Position numbers and translations under genes: made by a program
The notes under the pieces: model-generated
What the model was told of the DNA's origin: nothing
What the model saw: only the letters and a program-made list of their open reading frames with translations
Databases searched by the model: none
Shown: in pieces, positions 1 through 9,489 of the stretch
Numbering within the stretch: the stretch's first letter is position 1
Layout: every line of letters starts with the position of its first letter
Assembly (NCBI GenBank): GCA_027575805.1
Contig: JANBPU010000134.1
Location: forward strand, 1,422 to 43,817
DNA length: 42,396 bases
Source: Mycoemilia scoparia
Lineage: Eukaryota > Kickxellomycota > Kickxellomycetes > Kickxellales > Kickxellaceae
Reading direction: 5' to 3'

Positions 1-2110
1 CTGTATGTTGCATCTGAAGCTGTAGATTCTCTATATTCTGTATCTGAGGCAGTAGATTGTCTGTATATTGCATCTGAGGCAGTAGATTGTCTGTATATTG
101 CATCTGAAGCTATAGATTGTCTATATATTGCATCTGAAGCTGTAGATTCTCTATAAGCTATATCTGAAGCTATAGAGTCAACTTGAGCATTTGCTATTGA
201 TGTAGAGTATCTATACACTGAATCAGACTGGGCTGAAGCTAAAAAGACAGATTCTGTTGATTGTCTATATCTTGCATCTGAACCAGTTGATGCCCTATAA
301 GCAGCATCTGAGCTCTGGCTAAAATTCATTGTTCTTGTAAACTCTGCCTGTGATGCTGTTGATGCCCTATATCTTGCATCAGAGTCTACTGATGCTCTAT
401 AGCTAGCATCTGAAGATTCTGATTGTCTAAAGTTAGCATCTGAAGCTCTAAATCTAACATCTGAGTTGGTAGAGGCCCTATATACTGCATCTGAGGCTGC
501 TGATGCCAATGATGCTCTATAGGCTGAATCTGATGAAATTAAATTTCTGAATGCAGCATCTACTCCTGATGATGCCCCAAACGCAGTGGCTGAGGCAAGC
601 GATGCTATATAGACTGACCTACTAGACTCTCTATAGAACATATCAGACAATTGGCTAGCACTGGCAGTCCTCATAAACTCTGCAATTGATACTGTTGATA
701 CTGTGTATCTTGCTACTGAATCTGTTGATTGTCTGTAGTTTGAATCTGATGAAATTAAATTTCTAAATACAGCATCTACTCCTGATGATGCCCCAAACGC
801 AGTGGCTGAGGCAAGTGATGCTATATAGACTGACCTACTAGACTCTTTATATGACATATCAGACAATTGGCTATCATTGGCAGTCCTCATAAACTCTGCA
901 ACTGATGCTGTTGATGCTGTGTACCTTGCTGCTGAATCTATTGATTGCCTATAAACTAAATCTGAGGATGTTGAGGCTCTAAAGCTTGATCCAAGTATAG
1001 CTGTAGCTTGGAAATTTATATCAGATGTAAGTGATGCTATATATACTGATCTTGAAGATTCTCTGTAAGAAGCATCTGAAGCAGTAGACTGTCTATAAGC
1101 AGCATCAGAGCTCTGGCTAGAGTTCATTGTTCTTGTAAACTCTGCCTGTGATGCTGTTGATGCCCTATATCTTACATCAGAGTCTGTTGATACTCTATAG
1201 GCAGCATCAGATGATACTGATTGTCTAAAGTTGGCATCTGAAGCTCTAAATCTAGCATCAGAGTCAGTAAAGGCTCTATATATTGCATCTGAAGCTGTTG
1301 ATGCTCTATAGACTGTATCAGAACTCTGGCTAAAATTCATTATTCTTGTAAACTCTGCATCTGAGGCAGCTGATGCCAATGATGCTCTATAGACTGAATC
1401 TGATGAAAGTGAGTTTCTGTATGCAGCGTCTGCTCCTGATGATGCTCCAAATGCAGTAGCTGAGGCAAGTGATGCTATATAGACTGACCTACTAGACTCT
1501 TTATATGACATATCAGACAGTTGACTATCATTGGCAGTCCTCATAAACTCAGCAATTGATGCTGTTGATGCTGTGTATCCTACTACTGAATCTATTGATT
1601 GTCTGTAGGCTGAATCTGAGGATGCTGAGACTCTGAAGCTTGATCCAAGATTATCTGTTGCTCTGAAAGCAGTATCTGAAGCAAGGGATGAAATATAAGC
1701 CAAGATGCTTGAGCTCCTGAAACTTGCATCTGATGCTGTAGACTGTCTGTAATTAGCATCTGAGAGCTGACTACTATCTATTGTTCTTCTGAACTCTGCA
1801 TCTGAAGCAATTGATCTCCTATAAGCAGAATCTGAGGATGCTGCTGCTGCTACTGCTGTTTGTCTGTAATCTAGGTCTGACAATATAGATGATCTGTAGG
1901 CAGCATCTACATTTGAGGATCCTCTGAAGGATGCATCAGAAATTGCTGACTCTGCAAATACAGATTGTATGCTTTGTCTATAACTTGCATCTGAAGCAGC
2001 TGATTGTCTATAGATGTCATCTGAGCTTCTGCTGGCATTCCTGGTTCTTTGGAACTCCCTCTCTGATAGTACAGACTGTATTCTGTAGCTGGCTGAACTA
2101 TCCAGCTCTG
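1..2110 (-). repeat. Degenerate ~30-bp coding repeats with higher-order copies
   Basis: The coding strand repeats a ~10-residue unit (SxxSDAxYR) dozens of times. Longer near-copies sit on top of it: the block containing gatgctatatagactgacc begins at 601, 817 and 1471 on the + strand, so the first two are 216 bp (72 codons) apart. A block with tctggctaaaattcat recurs near 312 and 1325, with a one-base variant near 1110. The spacing keeps the reading frame, which points to expansion by unequal exchange under selection for coding. Confidence 0.85.
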
Positions 2111-2724
2111 AAGCAGCTACCTGGTTAGCTGCAAACTGGCTTGAAAAGCTAGCAAGACTGACTGAAGAGGCAGATGCAGCTGACTCTGCCCTAATAGCAT
2201 TTGGGTTTCTATTGGCAAGACTGGCTGATACAAAGCTGGCTGAGCTCTCTGAAAGCCCATTTATTAACTGCTGACTCTGGTTGATCTGGTTAGCAAGGAA
2301 CTGGCTATTAGATAACTGACTAGCTATACTAACCAAAATGGCAGACTGGGTATCAAATGTGCTAGATGGTAGAGGTAGTGGTACTATAAATAAAAGAGAA
2401 TCAATAAATAGTTGTGCTGTGATGTGTATGGATATTTAGAGCTATAGTAGTATATTTAGAATCCTTACCTTGTTGTTGGGTAGTTCTGAAGGTTATTATT
2501 GGAGGGGTGATAGCTCTGGTTATAAATACTCTTGGGACAGTTTGAACTTGGGTAGTGATAGGTCTGACAGTAGATGTGATATAGCCTCTCTTGGTTAAGG
2601 CTACTGGAGGATGCTTATGATCATGATGGTGGCCAGGAGGGTCAATGTATTGGGTTACCCAAGCACCTTGAACCACAGCAACCATTACCCAAATTATTGG
2701 CAGACAAATATAAAAAAACATCAT
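1..2724 (-). CDS. Secreted Ser-rich repeat surface protein A (partial, runs off left edge)
   Basis: Two exons: 2469-2724 and 2383 down to base 1; intron 2384-2468 (donor GTAAGG, acceptor TTTATAG, phase 1). The second exon stays open for all 2383 bases, so at least 879 residues are encoded and the C-terminus lies outside the window. The start at 2724 (Met-Met) is chosen because the paralogue at 34795 also starts Met-Met. Residues 1-21 form a signal peptide; a His/Pro-rich stretch follows, then a Kex2-type KR at 45-46 before GYITS, then short P-x-x-TTR/ITR-like motifs. Exon 2 opens with a Gln/Asn/Ser-rich part and continues as a long array of roughly 10-residue units of the type S-x-x-SDA-x-YR. 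Likely a secreted fibrous or cell-wall protein or adhesin; function is inferred only from architecture. Nearest relative in the window is the gene at 34795-36448. Confidence 0.8.
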
Positions 2725-2958
2725 GAAACAAAATATGGAAATATAGAAGTAGATGCAATTAATACAGTGGAAGTAGAATAGGAAAGGATGAAAAAATGAA
2801 GCACTGAAAAGCAAAGGGGTTAGAGGAAATGCTTTATTTCTAGTTACTACTACCATATGGTTTACCACATCCCATCAGGTTACAACCTAACTATTGCTAT
2901 GTGTGTAAATAAACATGAGGTATCATGTGGAAATACCCAAGCTAAAAACAGCTGTGTT

Positions 2959-3098
2959 CCACATGGTGAAAATTTACAAGGGATAAAATCTATGATAGGC
3001 AAAGATTGACCCACAGATTTTGGCCCTGCCATGAGCCAATCCACATGCAATTCTTGGGAACCCATTTTGCCTAATTCCTTGTGAACTTTGACCATGTG
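2959..3098 (+). repeat. Family 2 dispersed element (~140 bp)
   Basis: Begins ccacatggtgaaaatttac and ends ttgtgaactttgaccatgtg; the interior matches the copies at 34414 and 36750 (gcaattcttgggaaccca, ttttgcct). Both ends are diverged forms of CATATGG. It joins the family 1 copy on its right through a shared CATGTG. Confidence 0.7.
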
Positions 3099-3214
3099 AA
3101 CAATCATTTTGAAAGGTGGCCATTTTCTAGTGAATGATGGACACCCACATGGCTCTGGTCATTCCTATAACTGTTGACTACCAAAATGGACCCTTCAAAA
3201 ATTATCACCCATAC
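3092..3214 (+). repeat. Family 1 MITE-like element (~120 bp)
   Basis: Left arm ccatgtgaacaatcattttg plus aaaggtgg; right arm acccttcaaaaattatcacc plus cata. The arms are imperfect inverted copies of each other and the interior keeps a variant of the family core (atggctctggtcattcctataactgttg). Confidence 0.75.
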
Positions 3215-3523
3215 AGCAATGGGGACATTTAAGCAGAGCTTGCCATGCGTTACATCTGGCCAAGCATAATCTGAGCAAGCTATTATTGATGAGTGTTTTT
3301 CACTGTAGTCTACTAATCAGCATTATTAATCCATACACAAGGTATGGCAACGAGATTTTCTGGATTTATGCAGCACTGAGTAAAAAAGACGCAGCTGGGG
3401 AGGAAAATGAATTCAGACAGTACACCCTTTTCGTGATCATTAGCGAGCGTTCATTTATTTGTCTCAACATCTGCAACAGTAAAAGTAAAAAGCAATGCAT
3501 TGACTATCTAAAAGGTAATTCAA

Positions 3524-6096
3524 TCAGTTATAATAGGCCATTATCATGTCTTCGTCCTCAATCTCAGTTTCATTTAATGCCATATCTGGATTTAGCTTTT
3601 CATCATCAAACTCAAGTGTGACTTTGATCGGTTCTGCAATATTGCGATTCTTTTTATATCCGTCAATGACTGCCTGAACCTTAGATGTCTACACCAAACA
3701 GCAATAACAATCGTCAATATTGTATCATCAAATGAATTAAACAACCCATATCATTAGATACTTGAAAGCTTTCTTGCTTGCTTACCGTGGCCACCATAAG
3801 GAACACATCCTTGCCTTCTTTATCTCGAATCTTTAGCCTAATTGCATCAATAGCCTGCTGTGGTGGTGGCAATGATTCACCAGATGCTCTTTTCTCAGCA
3901 CTGCCATCTGGATCAATAGCTGCTCGCTGCTGCTGCTGATGCTCCTGACCAACACCGCTGCTGCTATTGTTATCTCGCTCCCTCAGCAACTTCTGGTACT
4001 CGAGATACTCTTCCTCTTCCTTTGCCAGCTGATGGATGGTAGCTTGGTGCCTCTGGGCTTGCAGCGCCTGCATTCTTTCATAAGCTGCTTTTGGGTATAA
4101 TTCAACCATTGCCTCCTTTTTAAGATCACAATTGAATGGAGTTGTAGTAGGATACACTCGCACACCCTTGCTGACTAGGACCCAATGCAGTGGATGATAT
4201 TGGAACCCTATGCGCTGAAGACAGGCCGAGAGTGCAGATTCAAATGTATCTGTGGCAAACATTTTGACGGCAATAGTCTGTAGGCCCGAAATATAGGCCT
4301 GATAGTTTGGCAGTCCATGCTGCTGGCTATGGTGACGGTTCAGCATCGAGTAGACCTCGTGCTGTCTGAAAGCATGGTCGGTCACGAGCTTGAACGAAAT
4401 GGTGATTTTGGCTCTCCTGCCTCGTGGCTTTTTGAGCACTGGCGTATCTTCTGGAGAAAGTGCGTATTGCGAAAAATCGACCTGGTGCCTTCCATTATCA
4501 TCATCATCATCATCATCGCCATCATCTCCTGTGCTTTTTCTAGAGCTGTTGCTATCCTCAAGTATCTGTAGTAACTCGTCACTGCCATCATCTTTACTAT
4601 TGTCCGAATCAATAACAGTAGCAGTGGTAATATCCCCATGATTTTGGGTCTTGCTTGCACTACTGCTGGATCTGGTGGTTCTGCTTTTCCTGGCAGATGA
4701 GGCTGAACTTTTTGCTTTTAGCCTTTTGCTGGTACCCCCCGGTGTCTTGCTGCTACCACTACTCATCATAACAGCCAAAAGTGCTGGGTCGAGCCCTTCA
4801 CTTGAGATAGAATATGTATCATCCAGGCCTGGCTGCCTACAAAATACCAAAAACAGACAAACTTGGTAACACGGCCTTGGAAATGAAATGATTTCTAATC
4901 ATTTTAGTATTGTAAGGCTATTTATTAGTCTTACCTATAAAACATCCCATCACATTTTTTATACTGAGTACCATTTGCTGTATCTCTGGTTGTAGAATTT
5001 TGGGAAAGCTGATCCCATGCCTGGTGAAGTCTCCTCCGTAGCTGTTCGGGGTGGTGGCGGTTGTCATTGGAATGGTTTTGGGAGCCCAGACTTGGCGTCT
5101 CTGGTGGTGGGGTTATTGATACACTTCGACTCTGGTTGCCTTGTGTGTTTTGCTCGCCTTCTTCACCATCAGTTTCTAGCTCTTTGGATTTCCGTTTTCT
5201 TAATCTTCTTTTGCTTTTCAAATCATCGTCTTCGCCGCTGTCGCTGATATTGCTATTGCTGCTAGATAAATAGTCCTCATCGCTAATTGATTGGTAGTAA
5301 TATAAAAAGATATACAGTCAAGGTCTTTAAGAGAGATAAAGAAATATATACATTACGGATTATTTTAGTATTTGTTTTGCTAGTAACAACTTACATATCT
5401 GACCGTGCCTTGTGCTCTTGGCTCTGTTGAATGTGCCTCTTGTTGAATTCTGTGCCCTCATCCTTTGTCCGTGTTGTAGCTGGTTCATGCAGATTTCCTA
5501 CACTATTATCCCCATTGTCTCTTCCTTTTGTTTCCTTTGTGCCTTGAAGGTAACTATCATTCTCAAGAAGGTCTGGCGGCATCCCTACTCATCAAACCAA
5601 ATTTCACATTTATTCACTATGCTTGGCTGTCCTCTGATCAGTTAACTAACTAGCTAACAGCAATAATTATATGCATAACTTAGTAGGTCGGCTTACTCAT
5701 GGGCTCTGCTTTGTCTCTTCGGAAAAAGTCTGAATCTGATCCTTCATCTGAATCAGAAAGATCATAGTATATATTCATTCTAGCTGTCTGCTTTGTTGTT
5801 TTTGCAGAAGTAGCAGCAGAATTACTGGTTCTTGGAAGTATTTTTCTGTGTGGTGTCTTTTTTGTAATATTTTGTTGTCGCTGTTGTTCATTTCCACTGG
5901 ACTCATCACCCGAACTAATGCTGCCATCCAGTGATACTGTTATTTGTGATGCTGCTTTTGGAGAACCAATATACCCACTGTCATCTCTTTGCCTTCCACG
6001 ATGCCGTCTTGGCCTGATTTTTGGTTTTGGAATAGTTGGTGATAACTCTGCTATTTCTTCATCGCTAGAGTGGATAGTATTAGTAGTAGTATACAT
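3524..6096 (-). CDS. RAD60: Rad60/Esc2/NIP45-type protein with two SUMO-like domains
   Basis: Five exons: 5697-6096, 5395-5584, 4935-5282, 3786-4836, 3524-3688; all junctions keep frame and use GTAAG donors, giving about 717 residues. Exons 1-3 encode an acidic, Ser/Arg-rich disordered N-terminus with SDEE and SDSDEGSD clusters that could bind SUMO. Exon 4 carries the first SUMO-like domain (ITISFKLV ... IAVKMFATDTFESALSAC ... KGVRVYPTTTPFNCDL), then a Glu-rich helix. The second SUMO-like domain spans the exon 4/5 junction (IRLKIRDKEGKDVFLMVAT, then VTLEFDDEKLNPDMALNE and EIEDEDMIMAYY), ending six bases before the stop as in the Rad60-SLD family. The family acts in SUMO-dependent genome stability with Smc5/6. 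The protein is longer than typical Rad60 because of the N-terminus. The 5' end is uncertain: an extra short first exon with a TACTAAT branch site is possible around 6110-6153. Confidence 0.82.
4495..4520 (-). repeat. In-frame GAT/ATC microsatellite (poly-Asp)
   Basis: A run of catcat triplets on the + strand encodes an acidic Asp tract on the minus strand, in the disordered part of the Rad60-like protein before the first SUMO-like domain. The length may vary between strains. Confidence 0.8.
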
Positions 6097-6292
6097 AAAA
6101 TTAAAAATATACAGGTAATAGCTATAAAATCCAAATGTGTGAGTGGTATACATAAAGACTGAAAATAATGCTTTATTTTGTATTATATATGCTACTAATA
6201 ATACTCTGAGTAATTATGGGATTATGCACATTGCATTCCTTTTTAACACGTTTAAACGTGATGGCCATTACCATTACAATAGTGAAATTCAA

Positions 6293-6402
6293 CAATTTGG
6301 GGAATTATTTTTGAAGGGCAAATGTCTACTAGTAAAACTGGACATACATTCGGCTGTGGCTGCCCCTATAGTCATCCATTCTTCAAAAATTATTACCCAT
6401 TT
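6293..6402 (+). repeat. Family 1 MITE-like element
   Basis: Left arm caatttggggaattattttt plus gaaggg, right arm cttcaaaaattattacccat. The interior shares actagtaaaactggacat and cggctgtgg with the copy at 37004-37125, so the two are clearly related despite the distance. Confidence 0.8.
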
Positions 6403-6515
6403 AGTGACTTTTATTAGTGACTTTCTTGATTTATACATCATTTAGAGCTAAGAATGATATTGAGGCATAACCTTTATTTTAATTAATCTACTATAAATTG
6501 TCTTTTGCTGCGTCA

Positions 6516-6541
6516 CTAATAATAATAATAATAATAATAAA
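6516..6541. repeat. (AAT)n microsatellite
   Basis: About eight AAT units in the spacer just downstream of the 7TM receptor gene on the minus strand. Confidence 0.9.
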
Positions 6542-6687
6542 GAAATTTATTTTTTAAATTACAAAAACCAAATTTAGTATAAAGAATCAACGACAACGAC
6601 ATGACAAGTAAATAAGTTCAAAATGAGAAAGAGTAGAAACTCAACATAATAGGCATGGTTTAAAAGTTAAAAAACAAAAGTCTACAT

Positions 6688-8184
6688 CTATAATTTCTCT
6701 TTTCTTGATTTAAAAGCTTGATATGGTTGGAATGAGCTCATTTGCTGTAATGGAGAAAGCGGCGAAGAAGACCCAATTGTTGAATGACGATATCCGCCAC
6801 TACTAGAAAGTCCAACTTCTCCCATCATCATCATGACAGAAGATGATGGCGTTGGAGACACTACTGACTGACTTTGCTTTTGCTCTTCTTTCCGTGACTC
6901 ATGTGATTCACCATAACCATTTTTGATTCGCCAGTTACGCCACTTTGTGGCCAGCCAGTGCCAAAAGATATCCATGCCGGGATTAAGCATGAACGCAGCA
7001 AAGTTAAGTATGCCTTGAGAAGACATCAGTATGTAGTTTGGAATAAACAGTGTCGATTCGACTGATCCCTGGAATATTTGGCTCAATAAACAAAGCGTCC
7101 TTGTAATGATTGGAATTAGAGCGTATAAGGATATCCTTAGGATGGCATTTCTGGTGTCTCTCATTTGTTTTGGTGTAGTTGAGCATTTCCATTCAGCAGC
7201 AGTAATGGTAGTTGGCTTTTCAAGAGCAAGCCTGTTGCCACTGTCATTGTCATTGCCAATATTGCTGCTGCTGCTGCTGCTACTGGCACTGGTGGCGGTA
7301 TAGCGACTAGCGCCCTTATCTTTATGGATATCTGATGGTCGTAAACTGGATCTTGAAGTCACGTTAGTTAAATACGAATCTTGCTGTGGTGTTGATGCTT
7401 GCACTGGCATTGAGCGACCCTTTTGGCTAACCTCGTGGATTTTTTTGGCATCCCTCATTCGCATCCACAAGGGATATAAGCGAATTACCACCCACACACA
7501 GATAATAATGCAGTATAGAATGCCAATAAGTTCCCAAATAAACAGCGTGCACCACGTAAATGCCCAAAACTCTTTGGGGTCGCCGACGATCAGGATGTTG
7601 TCTTTGACCGTATCCCAGGTGATGTAGAAGAGGTACATGAAGGGATGAGTCAAAAGCAACGCAAGTATGATACTGGCGGACTCATAGTATGGACTAAGCC
7701 GCTCTGCCACACATTTATACCTGGTTTGTAGGGCAGTTAGTTGGAGGTGTATCATGATACAGTCGGTAAAGAAAATGAACACTAGTTCTGAAAAATAGGC
7801 AATCCACAGCATGGCCCGCAAGCTGGTTACGCTCAGGGTTTGCATGTACCAGGGGAATGATTTGACCATCTTGTATGTGGATAAAATTATGTCCGCGCCA
7901 GCGATCCAGCCCGATAGTCTGAACGATGGTCTCTTGGCGCTGTCTGGATATTTGAACGCCATAGTCACGACTGCCATGATGACTATGAGCGAAAGTGCTA
8001 TGGAGATTATGTTGACCGCTACCTCCACTTTGGCCCAGTTTCCTAGCTGAGTAGTATATAAGACGTCTTGGTGGACATCGCCCCCATGGAAAAAATCCTC
8101 AAGCTCGTTGTCATTATTTGATGCTGGTATGATGCTGCCTGCCTCCAACAGGGAGCTCATCACGCCCTGATCTTTGAAGTACAT
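6688..8184 (-). CDS. Seven-transmembrane GPCR-like receptor 1
   Basis: Single-exon gene of 498 residues. Hydrophobic segments at about 54-76, 88-108, 122-148, 166-188, 208-234, 347-371 and 380-402 give a seven-helix layout. A long Ser-rich third cytoplasmic loop (about 235-345, with a poly-Ser run) and a Ser/Pro-rich tail follow the usual GPCR plan, and both are candidates for phosphorylation. Motifs shared with the neighbour at 9490-11013 are RPSFRLSGWIAGADII, THPFMYLF, LRISLYALIPIITRTL and GILNFAAFMLNPGMD. The style is that of the fungal/amoebal cAMP-receptor-like or Git3-like superfamily; the exact family and ligand cannot be read from the sequence. The start could be Met1 or Met9. It lies 1.3 kb from its paralogue on the same strand, consistent with an old tandem duplication. 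Confidence 0.82.
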   Translation of the reverse strand: MYFKDQGVMSSLLEAGSIIPASNNDNELEDFFHGGDVHQDVLYTTQLGNWAKVEVAVNIISIALSLIVIMAVVTMAFKYPDSAKRPSFRLSGWIAGADIILSTYKMVKSFPWYMQTLSVTSLRAMLWIAYFSELVFIFFTDCIMIHLQLTALQTRYKCVAERLSPYYESASIILALLLTHPFMYLFYITWDTVKDNILIVGDPKEFWAFTWCTLFIWELIGILYCIIICVWVVIRLYPLWMRMRDAKKIHEVSQKGRSMPVQASTPQQDSYLTNVTSRSSLRPSDIHKDKGASRYTATSASSSSSSSNIGNDNDSGNRLALEKPTTITAAEWKCSTTPKQMRDTRNAILRISLYALIPIITRTLCLLSQIFQGSVESTLFIPNYILMSSQGILNFAAFMLNPGMDIFWHWLATKWRNWRIKNGYGESHESRKEEQKQSQSVVSPTPSSSVMMMMGEVGLSSSGGYRHSTIGSSSPLSPLQQMSSFQPYQAFKSRKEKL

Positions 8185-9489
8185 TTGGAAATATATCTAG
8201 CCGGGTGTGTGCACGTGTATGTTTGATTTGAGAAACCAGTGGTCTGGTGGAGGCGTTGTTCAAACAATAAGAGATAATAGCCCCGCCGTCTCTCACTTTC
8301 AATATCCTTTTGACTTTGCAAGCTTTAAATTGAGGACAGAATGTGGTATAAAAGATAGATAGGCACAAACCTCAAGGAAAAAAGAATGGCAATGGCAACA
8401 ACCTCTAAACCATACTACAGCATTGGCCGCCATATGCTGTCCATTAAATTAAAAAATAATACCAGGAGCAATAAACGATTCTCGTTTACAAACACAAATT
8501 TTTATTTGCATTTTACATTTTAGTGGTGGATTCCAGACTGTTGACAAGAAAATGGACTTGTGGGGAGCTATTTGAGGAACAAGGATAAACAGTTGAGTTG
8601 CTGACGTTGGATCTCGTATGCAGGGGAACACAAATGTGCGTGAGCTGTGGCACTTGGCGGGCTATGCTGCCACTGTGAAGCCCACACGACCAAAAACCAC
8701 AAACAGTTAAAGCTGCTTTTTCTCCGCTCTCAGAAAACCAGTTGTCAGCAGCTGTTAACGACAAGCTGGGCTAATTTATCCACATCTAGTATGGTGGAGT
8801 TTTTGTGGCCTCAGACTTTCTGTGTTTGGAATCGATGGCCTTACATGCATGCTGTAACGATCGCTCCTCAGCGGCTTACAAAATCTCTGTTCATGCCACA
8901 GGACACGAAGTCCGAAAATAAATGCAGGCGATTAATTAAGCCCGCTGAATGGATTGCCAAGAGTGAGAAGAGATGCTAACAAAATGTCCTTTTTCAAGCC
9001 ATTTCTTGCAAATCTCAATACAATACACAGCAACACAAACTGAACAGCGAAATCTCAACATATCTGCCCAATTTTGAACATTAGCGCCTGTGAGGTTTTG
9101 ACTCTGGTCTTTTGTGCGTCAAAAATCAAACCATTATCATTAGCCTATGCGTCTGGGGTTCACAACACATCTCCCAACTAAATGGATATGATTAAGATTG
9201 TATTTGTTGGGGTTATAATAACAGGGTACTATCTCAAAAAATAAAAAGAGATATGTTGCTGAAACCCCAAAAATATTATCCATAAAAGTATTTTATGTTT
9301 CTAAAACTACAAACAAAGGTCTTTTACCGAGGCATGACTCATGGGCACTAAAGCAATTGCCGCTGCGCCTGTACTATTTCAGTCTCATATTTGCAGAGCA
9401 TGTGGAGGAAATGGAAAAGAACAATCCTAGAAGGCTCTGCGCCCGATCAGATAAACACAAGATTGTACATTTAGCACTTGACCAGCATA
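8185..9489. other. Intergenic spacer between the two receptor genes
   Basis: 1.3 kb that should hold the promoter of receptor 1 (right of 8184 on the minus strand) and the 3' region of receptor 2. No dispersed element was seen. A 110-codon open frame at 8647-8979 (+) has no recognisable domain, promoter or paralogue and is not called. Confidence 0.5.

Larger units (their letters stand above)
2725..3523. other. Intergenic, mostly dispersed repeats
   Basis: Lies between protein A (-) upstream side and the 3' end of the Rad60-like gene (-). It holds a joined pair of the two inverted-repeat element families (2959-3098 and 3092-3214). A 9-bp inverted repeat (catgtggaa / ttccacatg) lies just left of them. 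Small open frames here overlap the repeats and are not supported as genes. Confidence 0.6.
6097..6687. other. Intergenic spacer with one MITE-like element
   Basis: Separates the 5' end of the Rad60-like gene from the 3' end of the first 7TM receptor gene; both lie on the minus strand. It contains a family 1 element (6293-6402) and an (AAT)n microsatellite (6516-6541). The 100-codon open frame here overlaps the element and is not a supported gene. Confidence 0.6.

Noticed and set aside
2880..3107. 75-codon minus-strand open frame
   Set aside because: It lies almost wholly within the family 2 and family 1 elements and the same translation recurs wherever the element does, so it is repeat-derived.
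3286..3621. 111-codon plus-strand open frame
   Set aside because: It is partly antisense to the last exon of the Rad60-like gene, which has clear SUMO-like homology; no domain of its own.
8647..8979. 110-codon plus-strand open frame between the two receptor genes
   Set aside because: No recognisable motif, promoter or paralogue; length is within chance for this much non-coding DNA.
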